A stretch of DNA of 5,127 nucleotides from an uncultured Spirochaetaceae bacterium. GTDB lineage: Bacteria > Spirochaetota > Spirochaetia > Treponematales > Treponemataceae. Below the pieces are notes generated by a model, which was not told where the DNA came from, did not search any database, and saw only the letters and a list, made by a program, of their open reading frames with translations. The stretch's first letter is position 1. Each line of letters starts with the position of its first letter. The DNA lies in the NCBI GenBank assembly GCA_902797925.1, contig CADBUT010000054.1, forward strand, positions 1 through 5,127. The letters are read 5' to 3'. Position numbers and translations under genes: made by a program. Below are positions 1 through 5,127 of this stretch, piece by piece.

Positions 1-1385
1 ATGTTTGCACATGCAATTGAATCACTTGAACCAAGAGAACGGAATTCAAATTTGTTTCCTGTGAATGCAAATGGTGAAGTTCTGTTGCGGTCTGTTGTAT
101 CCTTTTTGAATTCAGGAAGAACAGTTACACCTATTTCCATCTTCTGTTTTTCATGTGCACCGTAAGGTTTGCCCTGTTCAAGACAATCAAGAATTGCTGA
201 AAGTTCATCACCAAGGAACATAGATATAATTGCTGGAGGCGCTTCGTTTGCTCCAAGACGGTGGTCGTTTCCGGCTGTACCGACTGAAATGCGGAGCAGA
301 TCCTGATGTTCATCAACTGCCTTAATTACAGCACACAAGAACAAAAGAAACTGTGCATTGCTTTCCGGTGTTGCGCCCGGGTCAAGCAGATTCTTTCCTG
401 TGTTTGTACTGATTGACCAGTTGTTGTGCTTACCGCTTCCGTTTACGCCTGCGAATGGTTTTTCATGCAGAAGACAGACCATTCCATGTTTAGAAGCGAT
501 TTTTCTCATCAATTCCATTGTGAGCTGATTGTGGTCACAGGCAAGGTTTGTTGTGTTGAAAATTGGAGCAAGTTCGTGCTGAGCAGGAGCAACTTCGTTG
601 TGCTCTGTCTTAGCAAGAATACCAAGCTTCCAGAGTTCACGGTTCAGGTCTTTCATGAATTCCTGAACGCGCGGCTTAATCATACCAAAGTAATGATCTT
701 CAAGTTCCTGACCTTTCGGCGATTTTGCACCGAACAATGTACGGCCTGTAAAAATCAAGTCTTCACGCTGATCGTAAACTGATTTATCTACAAGGAAGTA
801 TTCCTGTTCTGGTCCAACTGTTGTCTTAACAGATGTTACGTCTTTGTTGCCGAACAGTTTCAAGACACGGACAGCCTGTTTGCTCAGGGCTTCCATAGAT
901 CTTAAAAGCGGTGTCTTTTTGTCGAGAGCTTCGCCTGTATAAGAACAGAAACATGTTGGAATACAAAGTGTACCGTCTTTGATAAAAGCATAAGATGTCG
1001 GATCCCATGCTGTGTAGCCTCGTGCCTCAAAAGTTGCGCGGAGGCCGCCGCTTGGGAAAGAAGAAGCATCAGGCTCACCCTGAACAAGTTCCTTCCCGCT
1101 GAATTCCATGATTACTTTTCCGTCACTTGAAGGCTGAATAAAACTGTCGTGTTTCTCGGCAGTAACGCCTGTAAGAGGCTGAAACCAATGTGTAAAATGA
1201 GTTGCACCTTTTTCGCAGGCCCATTCTTTCATGGCATTTGCAACAACATTGGCAACTGCCGGATTAAGTTTTTCTCCGTCATTGATTGTCTTCATCAGCT
1301 GCTTAAAAGTTTCTTTTGGCAACCGAGCCTTCATTACTGTTTCGTTAAAAACGTTTTCGCCAAAAATTGGTGTTACTTCGTCCAT
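1..1385 (-). CDS. glnN: Type III glutamine synthetase, N-terminal 461 residues (3' end outside window)
   Basis: GlnN joins ammonia to glutamate with ATP to make glutamine in the cytoplasm, the entry point of ammonium assimilation. I read this frame directly on the minus strand; it stays open to the window edge, so no stop is seen. It begins MDEVTPIFGENVF. Type III landmarks appear in order: PSGGLRATFEARGYTAWDPT (111-130), the metal-binding GPEQEYF (191-197; E193, E195), KTEHNEVAPAQHELAPIF (259-276; E264, E271), the ATP/ammonium-site GVNGSGKHNNWS (313-324; H320), NDHRLGANEAPP (373-384; R376), and NKFEFRSLGSS (444-454; E448, R449). Family members are about 700-730 residues, so roughly 240-270 C-terminal residues are missing only because the window ends. 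The ATG at 1383-1385 follows an AGGAGA site. It is divergent from the cyclase gene and has its own promoter and leader. The motif spacing excludes the shorter type I (GlnA) family. No frameshift or lost catalytic residue was seen. Confidence 0.95.
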   Translation of the reverse strand, partial: MDEVTPIFGENVFNETVMKARLPKETFKQLMKTINDGEKLNPAVANVVANAMKEWACEKGATHFTHWFQPLTGVTAEKHDSFIQPSSDGKVIMEFSGKELVQGEPDASSFPSGGLRATFEARGYTAWDPTSYAFIKDGTLCIPTCFCSYTGEALDKKTPLLRSMEALSKQAVRVLKLFGNKDVTSVKTTVGPEQEYFLVDKSVYDQREDLIFTGRTLFGAKSPKGQELEDHYFGMIKPRVQEFMKDLNRELWKLGILAKTEHNEVAPAQHELAPIFNTTNLACDHNQLTMELMRKIASKHGMVCLLHEKPFAGVNGSGKHNNWSISTNTGKNLLDPGATPESNAQFLLFLCAVIKAVDEHQDLLRISVGTAGNDHRLGANEAPPAIISMFLGDELSAILDCLEQGKPYGAHEKQKMEIGVTVLPEFKKDTTDRNRTSPFAFTGNKFEFRSLGSSDSIACAN

Positions 1386-1390
1386 AAAAA

Positions 1391-1396
1391 TCTCCT
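1391..1396 (-). promoter_or_regulatory. Ribosome binding site of glnN
   Basis: On the minus strand AGGAGA is followed by five T residues and then ATG at 1385. This is a good Shine-Dalgarno match at short-normal spacing, and it fixes the glnN start. Confidence 0.85.
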
Positions 1397-1398
1397 GT

Positions 1399-1418
1399 TT
1401 CAGCTTTAAAACAAAAAA
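1399..1418 (-). repeat. Direct repeat copy A (T-tract near glnN start)
   Basis: The plus-strand sequence TTCAGCTTTAAAACAAAAAA nearly repeats the sequence at 1476-1494, differing by one inserted C. The 14-nt core TTTAAAACAAAAAA (1405-1418) is identical in both copies. On the glnN transcript it reads UUUUUUGUUUUAAA. The next bases (1419-1425, TGCGGCG on the minus strand) also resemble the 3' arm of the leader hairpin, TGCGACC. It may be a decayed duplicate of a terminator tail. Its function is unknown. Confidence 0.6.
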
Positions 1419-1431
1419 CGCCGCATTCCTC

Positions 1432-1451
1432 AAACCGTTGTACACCGGTTT
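1432..1451. repeat. Short inverted repeat in the glnN leader
   Basis: AAACCG (1432-1437) and CGGTTT (1446-1451) are perfect 6-bp arms around an 8-nt loop. It lies within the glnN 5' leader, between the two T-tracts. In the transcript the U-run precedes rather than follows the stem, so it is not a terminator. It could be a leader hairpin or chance; only its symmetry supports it. Confidence 0.35.
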
Positions 1452-1475
1452 AAAAAATACAGCGCCTTTGCCAAA

Positions 1476-1494
1476 TTCAGTTTAAAACAAAAAA
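1476..1494 (-). repeat. Direct repeat copy B (terminator T-tract)
   Basis: TTCAGTTTAAAACAAAAAA on the plus strand is the partner of the repeat at 1399-1418, with a core-to-core distance of 76 bp. On the minus strand its T6-G-T4 run is the tail of the hairpin at 1495-1521. Confidence 0.6.
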
Positions 1495-1521
1495 GGTCGC
1501 AGGAACATCAGTTCTGCGACC
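1484..1521 (-). terminator. Intrinsic-terminator-like hairpin in the glnN 5' leader (possible attenuator)
   Basis: Read on the minus strand, GGTCGCAG (1521-1514) pairs perfectly with CTGCGACC (1502-1495). A further AAC/GTT stem follows past a single bulged C, capped by a UGAU loop. Directly after the stem comes TTTTTTGTTTT (1494-1484). This is the form of a rho-independent terminator for leftward transcription. No leftward gene lies between it and the glnN promoter about 20 bp upstream, so any polymerase reaching glnN from that promoter must pass through it. It is either a conditional terminator (attenuator) controlling glnN or the end of a very short leader RNA. On the plus strand the hairpin lacks a T-run, so it is not expected to act rightwards. 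Confidence 0.75.
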
Positions 1522-1542
1522 TCTTTGCCGTTTGATGTTTTC

Positions 1543-1571
1543 TTTATACAGTTTCAAAAAAAAAATGTCAA
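1543..1571 (-). promoter_or_regulatory. Sigma-70-type promoter for glnN
   Basis: On the minus strand there is a perfect -35 TTGACA (1571-1566), a 17-bp spacer, and -10 TATAAA (1548-1543). The predicted start is near 1536-1538, giving a leader of about 150 nt before the glnN ATG. The first ten spacer bases are a T homopolymer (1565-1556), whose length could slip and change promoter strength. The palindrome at 1573-1590 ends one base before the -35. Confidence 0.8.
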
Positions 1572-1572
1572 G

Positions 1573-1590
1573 TGCAAAAAATAATTTGCA
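1573..1590. promoter_or_regulatory. Operator-like palindrome upstream of the glnN -35
   Basis: TGCAAAAAATAATTTGCA has arms TGCAAA and TTTGCA. It matches the palindrome at 1658-1675 in the form TGCAAAW-N4-ATTTGCA, with identical total length. Its centre lies about 45 bp upstream of the predicted glnN start, a place typical of activator sites. I do not recognise the regulator. The site does not match the NtrC, GlnR/TnrA, NtcA or CRP consensus as I know them. Confidence 0.55.
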
Positions 1591-1656
1591 TGAAAAAAAG
1601 TGTTGTGCAGGAAACAGAAATATGCAAAATCCCCATTTCACTGTTTTAATTCAATC

Positions 1657-1676
1657 TTGCAAATACGCATTTGCAA
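1657..1676. promoter_or_regulatory. Operator-like palindrome overlapping the cyclase promoter
   Basis: TTGCAAAT-ACGC-ATTTGCAA is a perfect 8-bp inverted repeat around four bases. It covers the -35 hexamer and most of the spacer of the rightward promoter, where a bound protein would block polymerase. Its inner 18 bp repeats the site at 1573-1590. Arm quality, location and the second copy together make chance unlikely, but the bound factor is unknown. Confidence 0.6.
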
Positions 1677-1685
1677 ATATATAAT
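1657..1685 (+). promoter_or_regulatory. Sigma-70-type promoter for the adenylate cyclase gene
   Basis: TTGCAA (1657-1662), a 17-bp spacer and a perfect TATAAT (1680-1685) face right. The predicted start is near 1692, only about ten bases before the ATG at 1702, so the mRNA would be nearly leaderless. The promoter position also argues against the longer reading frame that opens with GTG at 1600. Confidence 0.7.
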
Positions 1686-1701
1686 AGATTTAGAAACACT
1701 T

Positions 1702-3105
1702 ATGGAATTTTCAGAACAATTTCTGTCTAATACAATGCTGGTCATGCAGGGCATCTGCTGGATTCTGGCATTTATGACTGCATTTACAAGAAATCTCTCA
1801 AAACCCAGAAAAATCGCGATTATTATCATGGAAACAAGCTCTGCAATGCTGCTTATTTCTGACCTTCTTTTCCGCACTTACGTAGGTACAGCAGGAACTA
1901 TTGCATGGTGGGCGGCAAGAATCGCAAAATTCTGCAACCACTTCTTTGTGGGCATGATTCTGTATTCGTTTACTATTTATCTTAAAACGCTGTTTATAAA
2001 TGAAGCTTCGCTGAAGAAGCCGCCAAAAAGAATCGCAGTTTCAGAGTTTTTTGTGGCTGGAATCTTTATCTGCCTTACAGTAGCGCAGATTACAGGGTTT
2101 TATTACACTTTTGACGGGGAAAACAACTATATCCGCCATCAGGGGCGGGTTGTCGCCTATATTATTCCGCTGATTATTCTGCTTTTGCAGCTTTCATGTA
2201 TTCTTCAGTATTATAAAAGATTTACAAGACGGATTAGAATTCCGATTCTGCTTTTTACGCTGATTCCCCTTGCGGCGACATTCGTTCAGTTTGTAATCCA
2301 TGACATTCCCTTTGTAGACACTTCGATTGTAGGCATGGCTATTGTGCTTTACGTCTTTACAATTCAAGAAATGAACGAAGCGGTCGAAAAGGCGCATCAA
2401 ATGCAGATTGCAATGATGGAGCAATATCAGCAAGAGCTTGAGCGCACTGTTGAGCTGCGTACAAGCGAACTGCGCATTGCAAACGAAAAGGCCGAACGGC
2501 TGCTTTTGAACATTCTGCCTGAAGATATTGCGCGCGAACTGACCGAGAACCCCGGCCGCACAATTTCGAGAAAATATCCGAATGTAACTGTGCTGTTCAC
2601 AGATATTGTAGGTTTTACCAAGATGAGCAGCACAATGAGCGCAGAACAGACTGTAAGAATGCTCAACAAGATAATATCGCTTTTTGACGAGCGTGCTGAA
2701 AAAGAAGGCATCGAAAAAATCAAGACAATCGGTGATGCCTATATGGCAGCATCAGGGCTTACAGAAGATGCTGCGAACGATGGTGCTGAAAAGATGTGCC
2801 GCTTTGCACAGGGTCTTTTGGAAGACGTGCGGAAGTTCAACAAACTGTTTCCTGTGCAGATACAGATCCGAATCGGAATAAACACAGGCGAGCTTGTGGC
2901 GGGCATAATCGGCAAAACAAAGTTCATTTACGATGTCTGGGGCGACACCGTAAATGTGGCAAGCCGCATGGAAAGCACAGGCGAGCCGATGCGCATTCAC
3001 GTCTCGGAACCGACCTACCTTTATACAAGACACGCATTCGATTACAACGAATCTGCCCAAGTTGATGTTAAAGGCAAGGGCATCATGAAAACGTATTTTC
3101 TCTAA
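1702..3105 (+). CDS. Seven-transmembrane class III adenylate cyclase
   Basis: This 467-residue membrane enzyme should convert ATP to cAMP. Numbering from the ATG at 1702, hydrophobic helices lie near 12-30, 38-56, 78-98, 112-134, 149-168, 179-199 and 204-222. Next come a charged coiled-coil-like linker (about 222-265), the LLLNILPEDIAREL motif common before class III domains (267-280), and a catalytic domain (292-467). The catalytic set is complete: metal-binding D301 (LFTDIVGFT) and D345 (TIGDAYMA), adenine-selecting K341 and D411 (YDVWGDTVN), and transition-state N418 and R422 (NVASRM). K and D at the selectivity positions favour adenylate over guanylate cyclase. The frame is open back to a GTG at 1600, but that codon precedes the promoter and the added residues show no domain, so ATG 1702 was chosen despite lacking a clear Shine-Dalgarno. 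It is divergent from glnN and converges on dapL with a 12-bp gap and no obvious terminator. No known sensory domain was recognised beyond the helices; the signal is unknown. Confidence 0.92.
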   Translation: MEFSEQFLSNTMLVMQGICWILAFMTAFTRNLSKPRKIAIIIMETSSAMLLISDLLFRTYVGTAGTIAWWAARIAKFCNHFFVGMILYSFTIYLKTLFINEASLKKPPKRIAVSEFFVAGIFICLTVAQITGFYYTFDGENNYIRHQGRVVAYIIPLIILLLQLSCILQYYKRFTRRIRIPILLFTLIPLAATFVQFVIHDIPFVDTSIVGMAIVLYVFTIQEMNEAVEKAHQMQIAMMEQYQQELERTVELRTSELRIANEKAERLLLNILPEDIARELTENPGRTISRKYPNVTVLFTDIVGFTKMSSTMSAEQTVRMLNKIISLFDERAEKEGIEKIKTIGDAYMAASGLTEDAANDGAEKMCRFAQGLLEDVRKFNKLFPVQIQIRIGINTGELVAGIIGKTKFIYDVWGDTVNVASRMESTGEPMRIHVSEPTYLYTRHAFDYNESAQVDVKGKGIMKTYFL

Positions 3106-3117
3106 TTTAGGCTGCTG

Positions 3118-4317
3118 TTATTTGCCGAAAGTCTTTTTGATCCGCCCGATTGCTTCTATTGTGCGTTCACGGCTGCCGAAGCCGGTTAAGCGCAGATAGC
3201 CCTCGCCTTTCCTGCCAAAGCCGCTTCCCGGAGTTCCTACAACCTGACACTTTTCGAGCAGTTCATCGAAAAAGCTCCAGCTTGTAAAACCGGCAGGAAT
3301 CTGAAGCCAGACGTAAGGCGAGTTCTTTCCACCGAAAGCCTTGAAGCCGGCAGCAGTTACGCCTTCAAAAATAAGGCGCGCATTTTCGCGGTAAAAGCTC
3401 AAATTTTCCTGAATCTGCTTCTGGCCTTCTTCTGAATAAATTGCAGCAGCACCGCACTGGGTAATATAAGAAACACCGTTGAACTTTGTAGACTGGCGGC
3501 GCATCCAGAGCGCATTCAATTCTGTGCCGTCAAAAACAAGCTCATGGGGCACCACAGTGTAGCCGCAGCGGAGACCAGTAAAGCCCGCAGTCTTTGAGAA
3601 TGAGCGAAGCTCAATTGAGCAGGTCTTTGCGCCTTCAATTTCGTAAATCGACTTTGGCACATCGGGCTCGGTAACAAAAGCCTCATAGGCAGAATCAAAA
3701 AGAATCAGACTGTGATGAGCGTTTGCATAGTCAACCCATTTTTTAAGATAGCTCTTTGGCGCAACCGCACCTGTCGGATTGTTCGGAAAACAGAGATAGA
3801 TGATGTCTGCAACAGGCGCACCCTCTTCCGGCAGTTCCGGCAAAAAACCTGTCTCAGCCGAGCACGGCATGATGATAATATTGTTTTTGCGGCCGTTCAT
3901 AACGTTTGTGTCTATGTACACAGGATAAACCGGGTCACAGATTGCAACAGTGTTGCCGGTTGCAAAAATATCGCCGATGTTTCCGCAGTCTGATTTAGCA
4001 CCGTCAGAAAGAAAAATCTCATCAAGTTTAAGGTCAATTCCACGTTTTGTGTAATCCCACTCAAGAATCTTCTCGCGCACAAAGTCATAGCCCTGCTCCG
4101 GCGGATAGCCGCGGAAGGTTTTCTCGTCAGCCATTTCGTCAACCGCCTTGTGCATTGCATCAATTACAGCAGGACAGATTGGCTTTGTAACGTCGCCAAT
4201 AGAAAGCTTAATCACATCTGCACCCGGGTGCGAAGCTATAAACTCGCGGGTCTTTTTATTTACTGTAGAAAAGAGGTAGCTTGCCTCCAAATCCAAAAAG
4301 TTCTTATTTATTTTCAT
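3118..4317 (-). CDS. dapL: LL-diaminopimelate aminotransferase
   Basis: DapL is a PLP-dependent cytoplasmic enzyme. It turns tetrahydrodipicolinate directly into LL-diaminopimelate using glutamate, bypassing the acylated (DapD/C/E) or dehydrogenase routes to lysine and peptidoglycan. The 399-residue length is near the family norm of about 400-410. Visible features are the N-terminal LSIGDVTKPICP (38-49), FRGYPPEQGY (68-77), the DapL-like LSDGAKSD (103-110), CFPNNPTG (176-183), the cofactor-contacting FDSAYEAF (207-214; D208, Y211), the Schiff-base lysine K242 in RSFSKTAGFTGLRCG, and the carboxylate-binding R376 in YLRLTGFG. The GAKSD segment, FRGYP and the overall pattern separate it from ordinary aspartate aminotransferases. 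The ATG follows GGAGGA at close spacing. It lies 102 bp downstream of dapF in the same direction, the preceding gene encoding the next enzyme, so co-transcription is likely. All catalytic residues are intact. Confidence 0.95.
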   Translation of the reverse strand: MKINKNFLDLEASYLFSTVNKKTREFIASHPGADVIKLSIGDVTKPICPAVIDAMHKAVDEMADEKTFRGYPPEQGYDFVREKILEWDYTKRGIDLKLDEIFLSDGAKSDCGNIGDIFATGNTVAICDPVYPVYIDTNVMNGRKNNIIIMPCSAETGFLPELPEEGAPVADIIYLCFPNNPTGAVAPKSYLKKWVDYANAHHSLILFDSAYEAFVTEPDVPKSIYEIEGAKTCSIELRSFSKTAGFTGLRCGYTVVPHELVFDGTELNALWMRRQSTKFNGVSYITQCGAAAIYSEEGQKQIQENLSFYRENARLIFEGVTAAGFKAFGGKNSPYVWLQIPAGFTSWSFFDELLEKCQVVGTPGSGFGRKGEGYLRLTGFGSRERTIEAIGRIKKTFGK

Positions 4318-4320
4318 GAT

Positions 4321-4326
4321 TCCTCC
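4321..4326 (-). promoter_or_regulatory. Ribosome binding site of dapL
   Basis: On the minus strand GGAGGA is followed by ATC and then ATG at 4317. The match is strong but the spacing is tight (3 nt after the hexamer, 4 after GGAGG). It lies just outside the palindromic repeat, so dapL keeps its own initiation signal. Confidence 0.8.
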
Positions 4327-4333
4327 AAATTAA

Positions 4334-4413
4334 CGTCATGCTGAACTTGTTAGCCTTCGGCGGCTTTCAACTCAGCATCTATTACAAGATCCCGAAACAA
4401 GTTCGGTATGACG
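4334..4413. repeat. 80-bp intergenic palindromic repeat element (REP/MITE-like)
   Basis: Terminal arms at 4334-4351 (CGTCATGCTGAACTTGTT) and 4396-4413 match as inverted repeats at 16 of 18 positions. Inside are two smaller hairpins: CCGAA/TTCGG (4392-4396 with 4402-4406) and GCTGA/TCAGC (4340-4344 with 4372-4376). The second is enlarged by 20 bases (4352-4371) that form their own AGCC/GGCT stem. Removing those 20 bases leaves a compact GCTGA-ACTTGTT-TCAGC hairpin, so they look inserted. From memory, this GTCATGCTGAACTTGTT-type sequence recurs between genes in treponemes and some other bacteria. It encodes no protein and fills most of the dapF-dapL gap. It may mobilise passively or shape the operon mRNA. 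Confidence 0.7.
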
Positions 4414-4419
4414 GATGGT

Positions 4420-5127
4420 TTATATTTCAACTTCACCGGAAAAGACTGTTTCTGCCGGTCCAGTCATAAACACGCTGTCGTTTTCGTTGCCGCTCCACTG
4501 AATCTCCAAATCTCCGCCAAGCAGATGCACAGTGATTTTTTCGCCGGCGTCAACCAAGCCGTTCAAGATTGCGGCAACAACGGTGGCGCAAGTGCCGGTG
4601 CCACAGGCCAAAGTTTCGCCTGTCCCGCGCTCCCACACGCGCATCCAGATAGTACGCCTGTCTTCAACGTATGCAAACTCAGTGTTTGTGCGCTCCGGGA
4701 AAAAACTGTTGTTTTCAAACAGTGGCCCTATTTCACAGACAGGAAACTCAGCCGGCTTTTTATCTATAAAAACAACCGCATGCGGGTTTCCCATTGAAAC
4801 GCAGGTTGTCTTATATTCAACGCCGCCAATCAAAAGCGGATACTTAATTACGCGCGGTTCCGCATCACCGCCCGCAGCAGTAATATTCACCGGAATCTTT
4901 CCCGCCTGTAGAACCGGGCTTCCCATATCAACCGAAAGTTTACTCACCTTGTCACCTGGTTCGCCGCACTCAACAACAAGCTTTTTAACAGCTCCCATAG
5001 ACTCAACAGTAAACCTGCATCCATTTGTATAGCCCGCATCATATACGTATTTTCCCACACAGCGGATTCCGTTTCCGCACATCTGGCTCCGGCTTCCGTC
5101 AGCATTGTACATAACCATCTCAAAATC
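4420..5127 (-). CDS. dapF: Diaminopimelate epimerase, C-terminal 235 residues (5' end outside window)
   Basis: DapF interconverts LL- and meso-diaminopimelate without a cofactor, using two active-site cysteines. It supplies meso-DAP for peptidoglycan or, through LysA, for lysine. The frame is open to the right edge and starts in the window as DFEMVMYNADGS. In full-length relatives this follows about 40-50 further residues containing the GxGNDF motif, so the methionine at 5118 is internal, not the start. Both catalytic cysteines are present: MCGNGIRC (C17 of the fragment, codon 5077-5079) and ETLACGTGTCATV (C175, codon 4603-4605). GNPHAV and RVWERGTGET, which supply the substrate-binding H, R and E residues, are also present. 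The stop is TAA at 4422-4420. It is followed in the same direction by a palindromic repeat and dapL, the enzyme for the preceding reaction. No damage was seen in the visible part. Confidence 0.96.
   Translation of the reverse strand, partial: DFEMVMYNADGSRSQMCGNGIRCVGKYVYDAGYTNGCRFTVESMGAVKKLVVECGEPGDKVSKLSVDMGSPVLQAGKIPVNITAAGGDAEPRVIKYPLLIGGVEYKTTCVSMGNPHAVVFIDKKPAEFPVCEIGPLFENNSFFPERTNTEFAYVEDRRTIWMRVWERGTGETLACGTGTCATVVAAILNGLVDAGEKITVHLLGGDLEIQWSGNENDSVFMTGPAETVFSGEVEI

Noticed and set aside
426..782. 118-residue plus-strand frame, and other short frames inside 1-1385
   Set aside because: They overlap the minus-strand glnN frame, which reads through without a stop and carries all type III glutamine synthetase motifs.
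1623..1640. Third copy of the operator palindrome (TGCAAAATCCCCATTTCA)
   Set aside because: Only the left arm fits; the right arm is out of register and mismatched. At best it is a half-site, so it is not listed as a feature.
1600..1701. 34-residue N-terminal extension of the cyclase starting at GTG 1600
   Set aside because: The codon lies upstream of a good promoter (1657-1685) and of the palindrome, has no ribosome binding site, and the added residues show no domain. It is an open-frame accident.
4318..4419. Separate promoter for dapL inside the repeat
   Set aside because: No -35/-10 pair with acceptable spacing was found on the minus strand; the short A/T runs do not pair with a -35-like hexamer.
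4408..4797. 129-residue plus-strand frame spanning the repeat edge and dapF
   Set aside because: It is antisense to dapF, has no ribosome binding site and no recognisable domain.
4532..5032. 166-residue open frame on the plus strand
   Set aside because: It lies entirely antisense to dapF, whose motifs are unmistakable. Its composition is that of a complementary-strand shadow.
5116..5118. ATG at 5118 as the dapF start
   Set aside because: The frame continues upstream as D-F-E to the window edge. In DapF this methionine precedes the NADGS segment, well inside the protein.

Overview
The window carries four protein-coding genes. Two of them are cut by the window edges. It also has one information-rich divergent intergenic region and one palindromic repeat element. 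No tRNA, rRNA, CRISPR array or transposase was seen. Gene content suggests a spirochaete, most likely a Treponema-like organism: a type III glutamine synthetase, a multi-pass membrane class III adenylate cyclase, the DapL variant of the diaminopimelate pathway, and a GTCATGCTGAACTTGTT-type intergenic palindrome. The promoters have sigma-70-like TTGACA/TATAAA elements and purine-rich ribosome binding sites, which argues against Bacteroidetes, where DapL and GlnN also occur. The genus is inferred, not shown.

Layout. Positions 1-1385 (minus strand) hold the first 461 residues of glnN. Its stop lies beyond the left edge. Positions 1386-1701 are non-coding and separate glnN from a divergently transcribed gene. 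This stretch holds a glnN ribosome binding site, a 76-bp-spaced repeat of a T-rich tract, a strong terminator-like hairpin inside the glnN leader, a near-consensus glnN promoter with a ten-T homopolymer in its spacer, and a second promoter facing right. Two copies of the palindrome TGCAAAW-N4-ATTTGCA lie here, one at each promoter. Positions 1702-3105 (plus strand) encode a seven-helix membrane adenylate cyclase with all catalytic residues intact. After 12 bp comes the convergent pair dapF-dapL on the minus strand: dapL at 3118-4317 and dapF from 4420 off the right edge. An 80-bp nested palindrome (4334-4413) sits between these two genes.

How the genes fit together. DapL converts tetrahydrodipicolinate to LL-diaminopimelate and DapF epimerises that to meso-diaminopimelate. 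They are consecutive steps and are probably co-transcribed, dapF first. GlnN makes glutamine from glutamate and ammonia. The cyclase makes cAMP in response to an unknown membrane signal. The matching palindromes suggest that one unidentified regulator ties ammonium assimilation to cyclase expression. This regulatory layout is the most unusual part of the window; the proteins themselves look like conventional family members.
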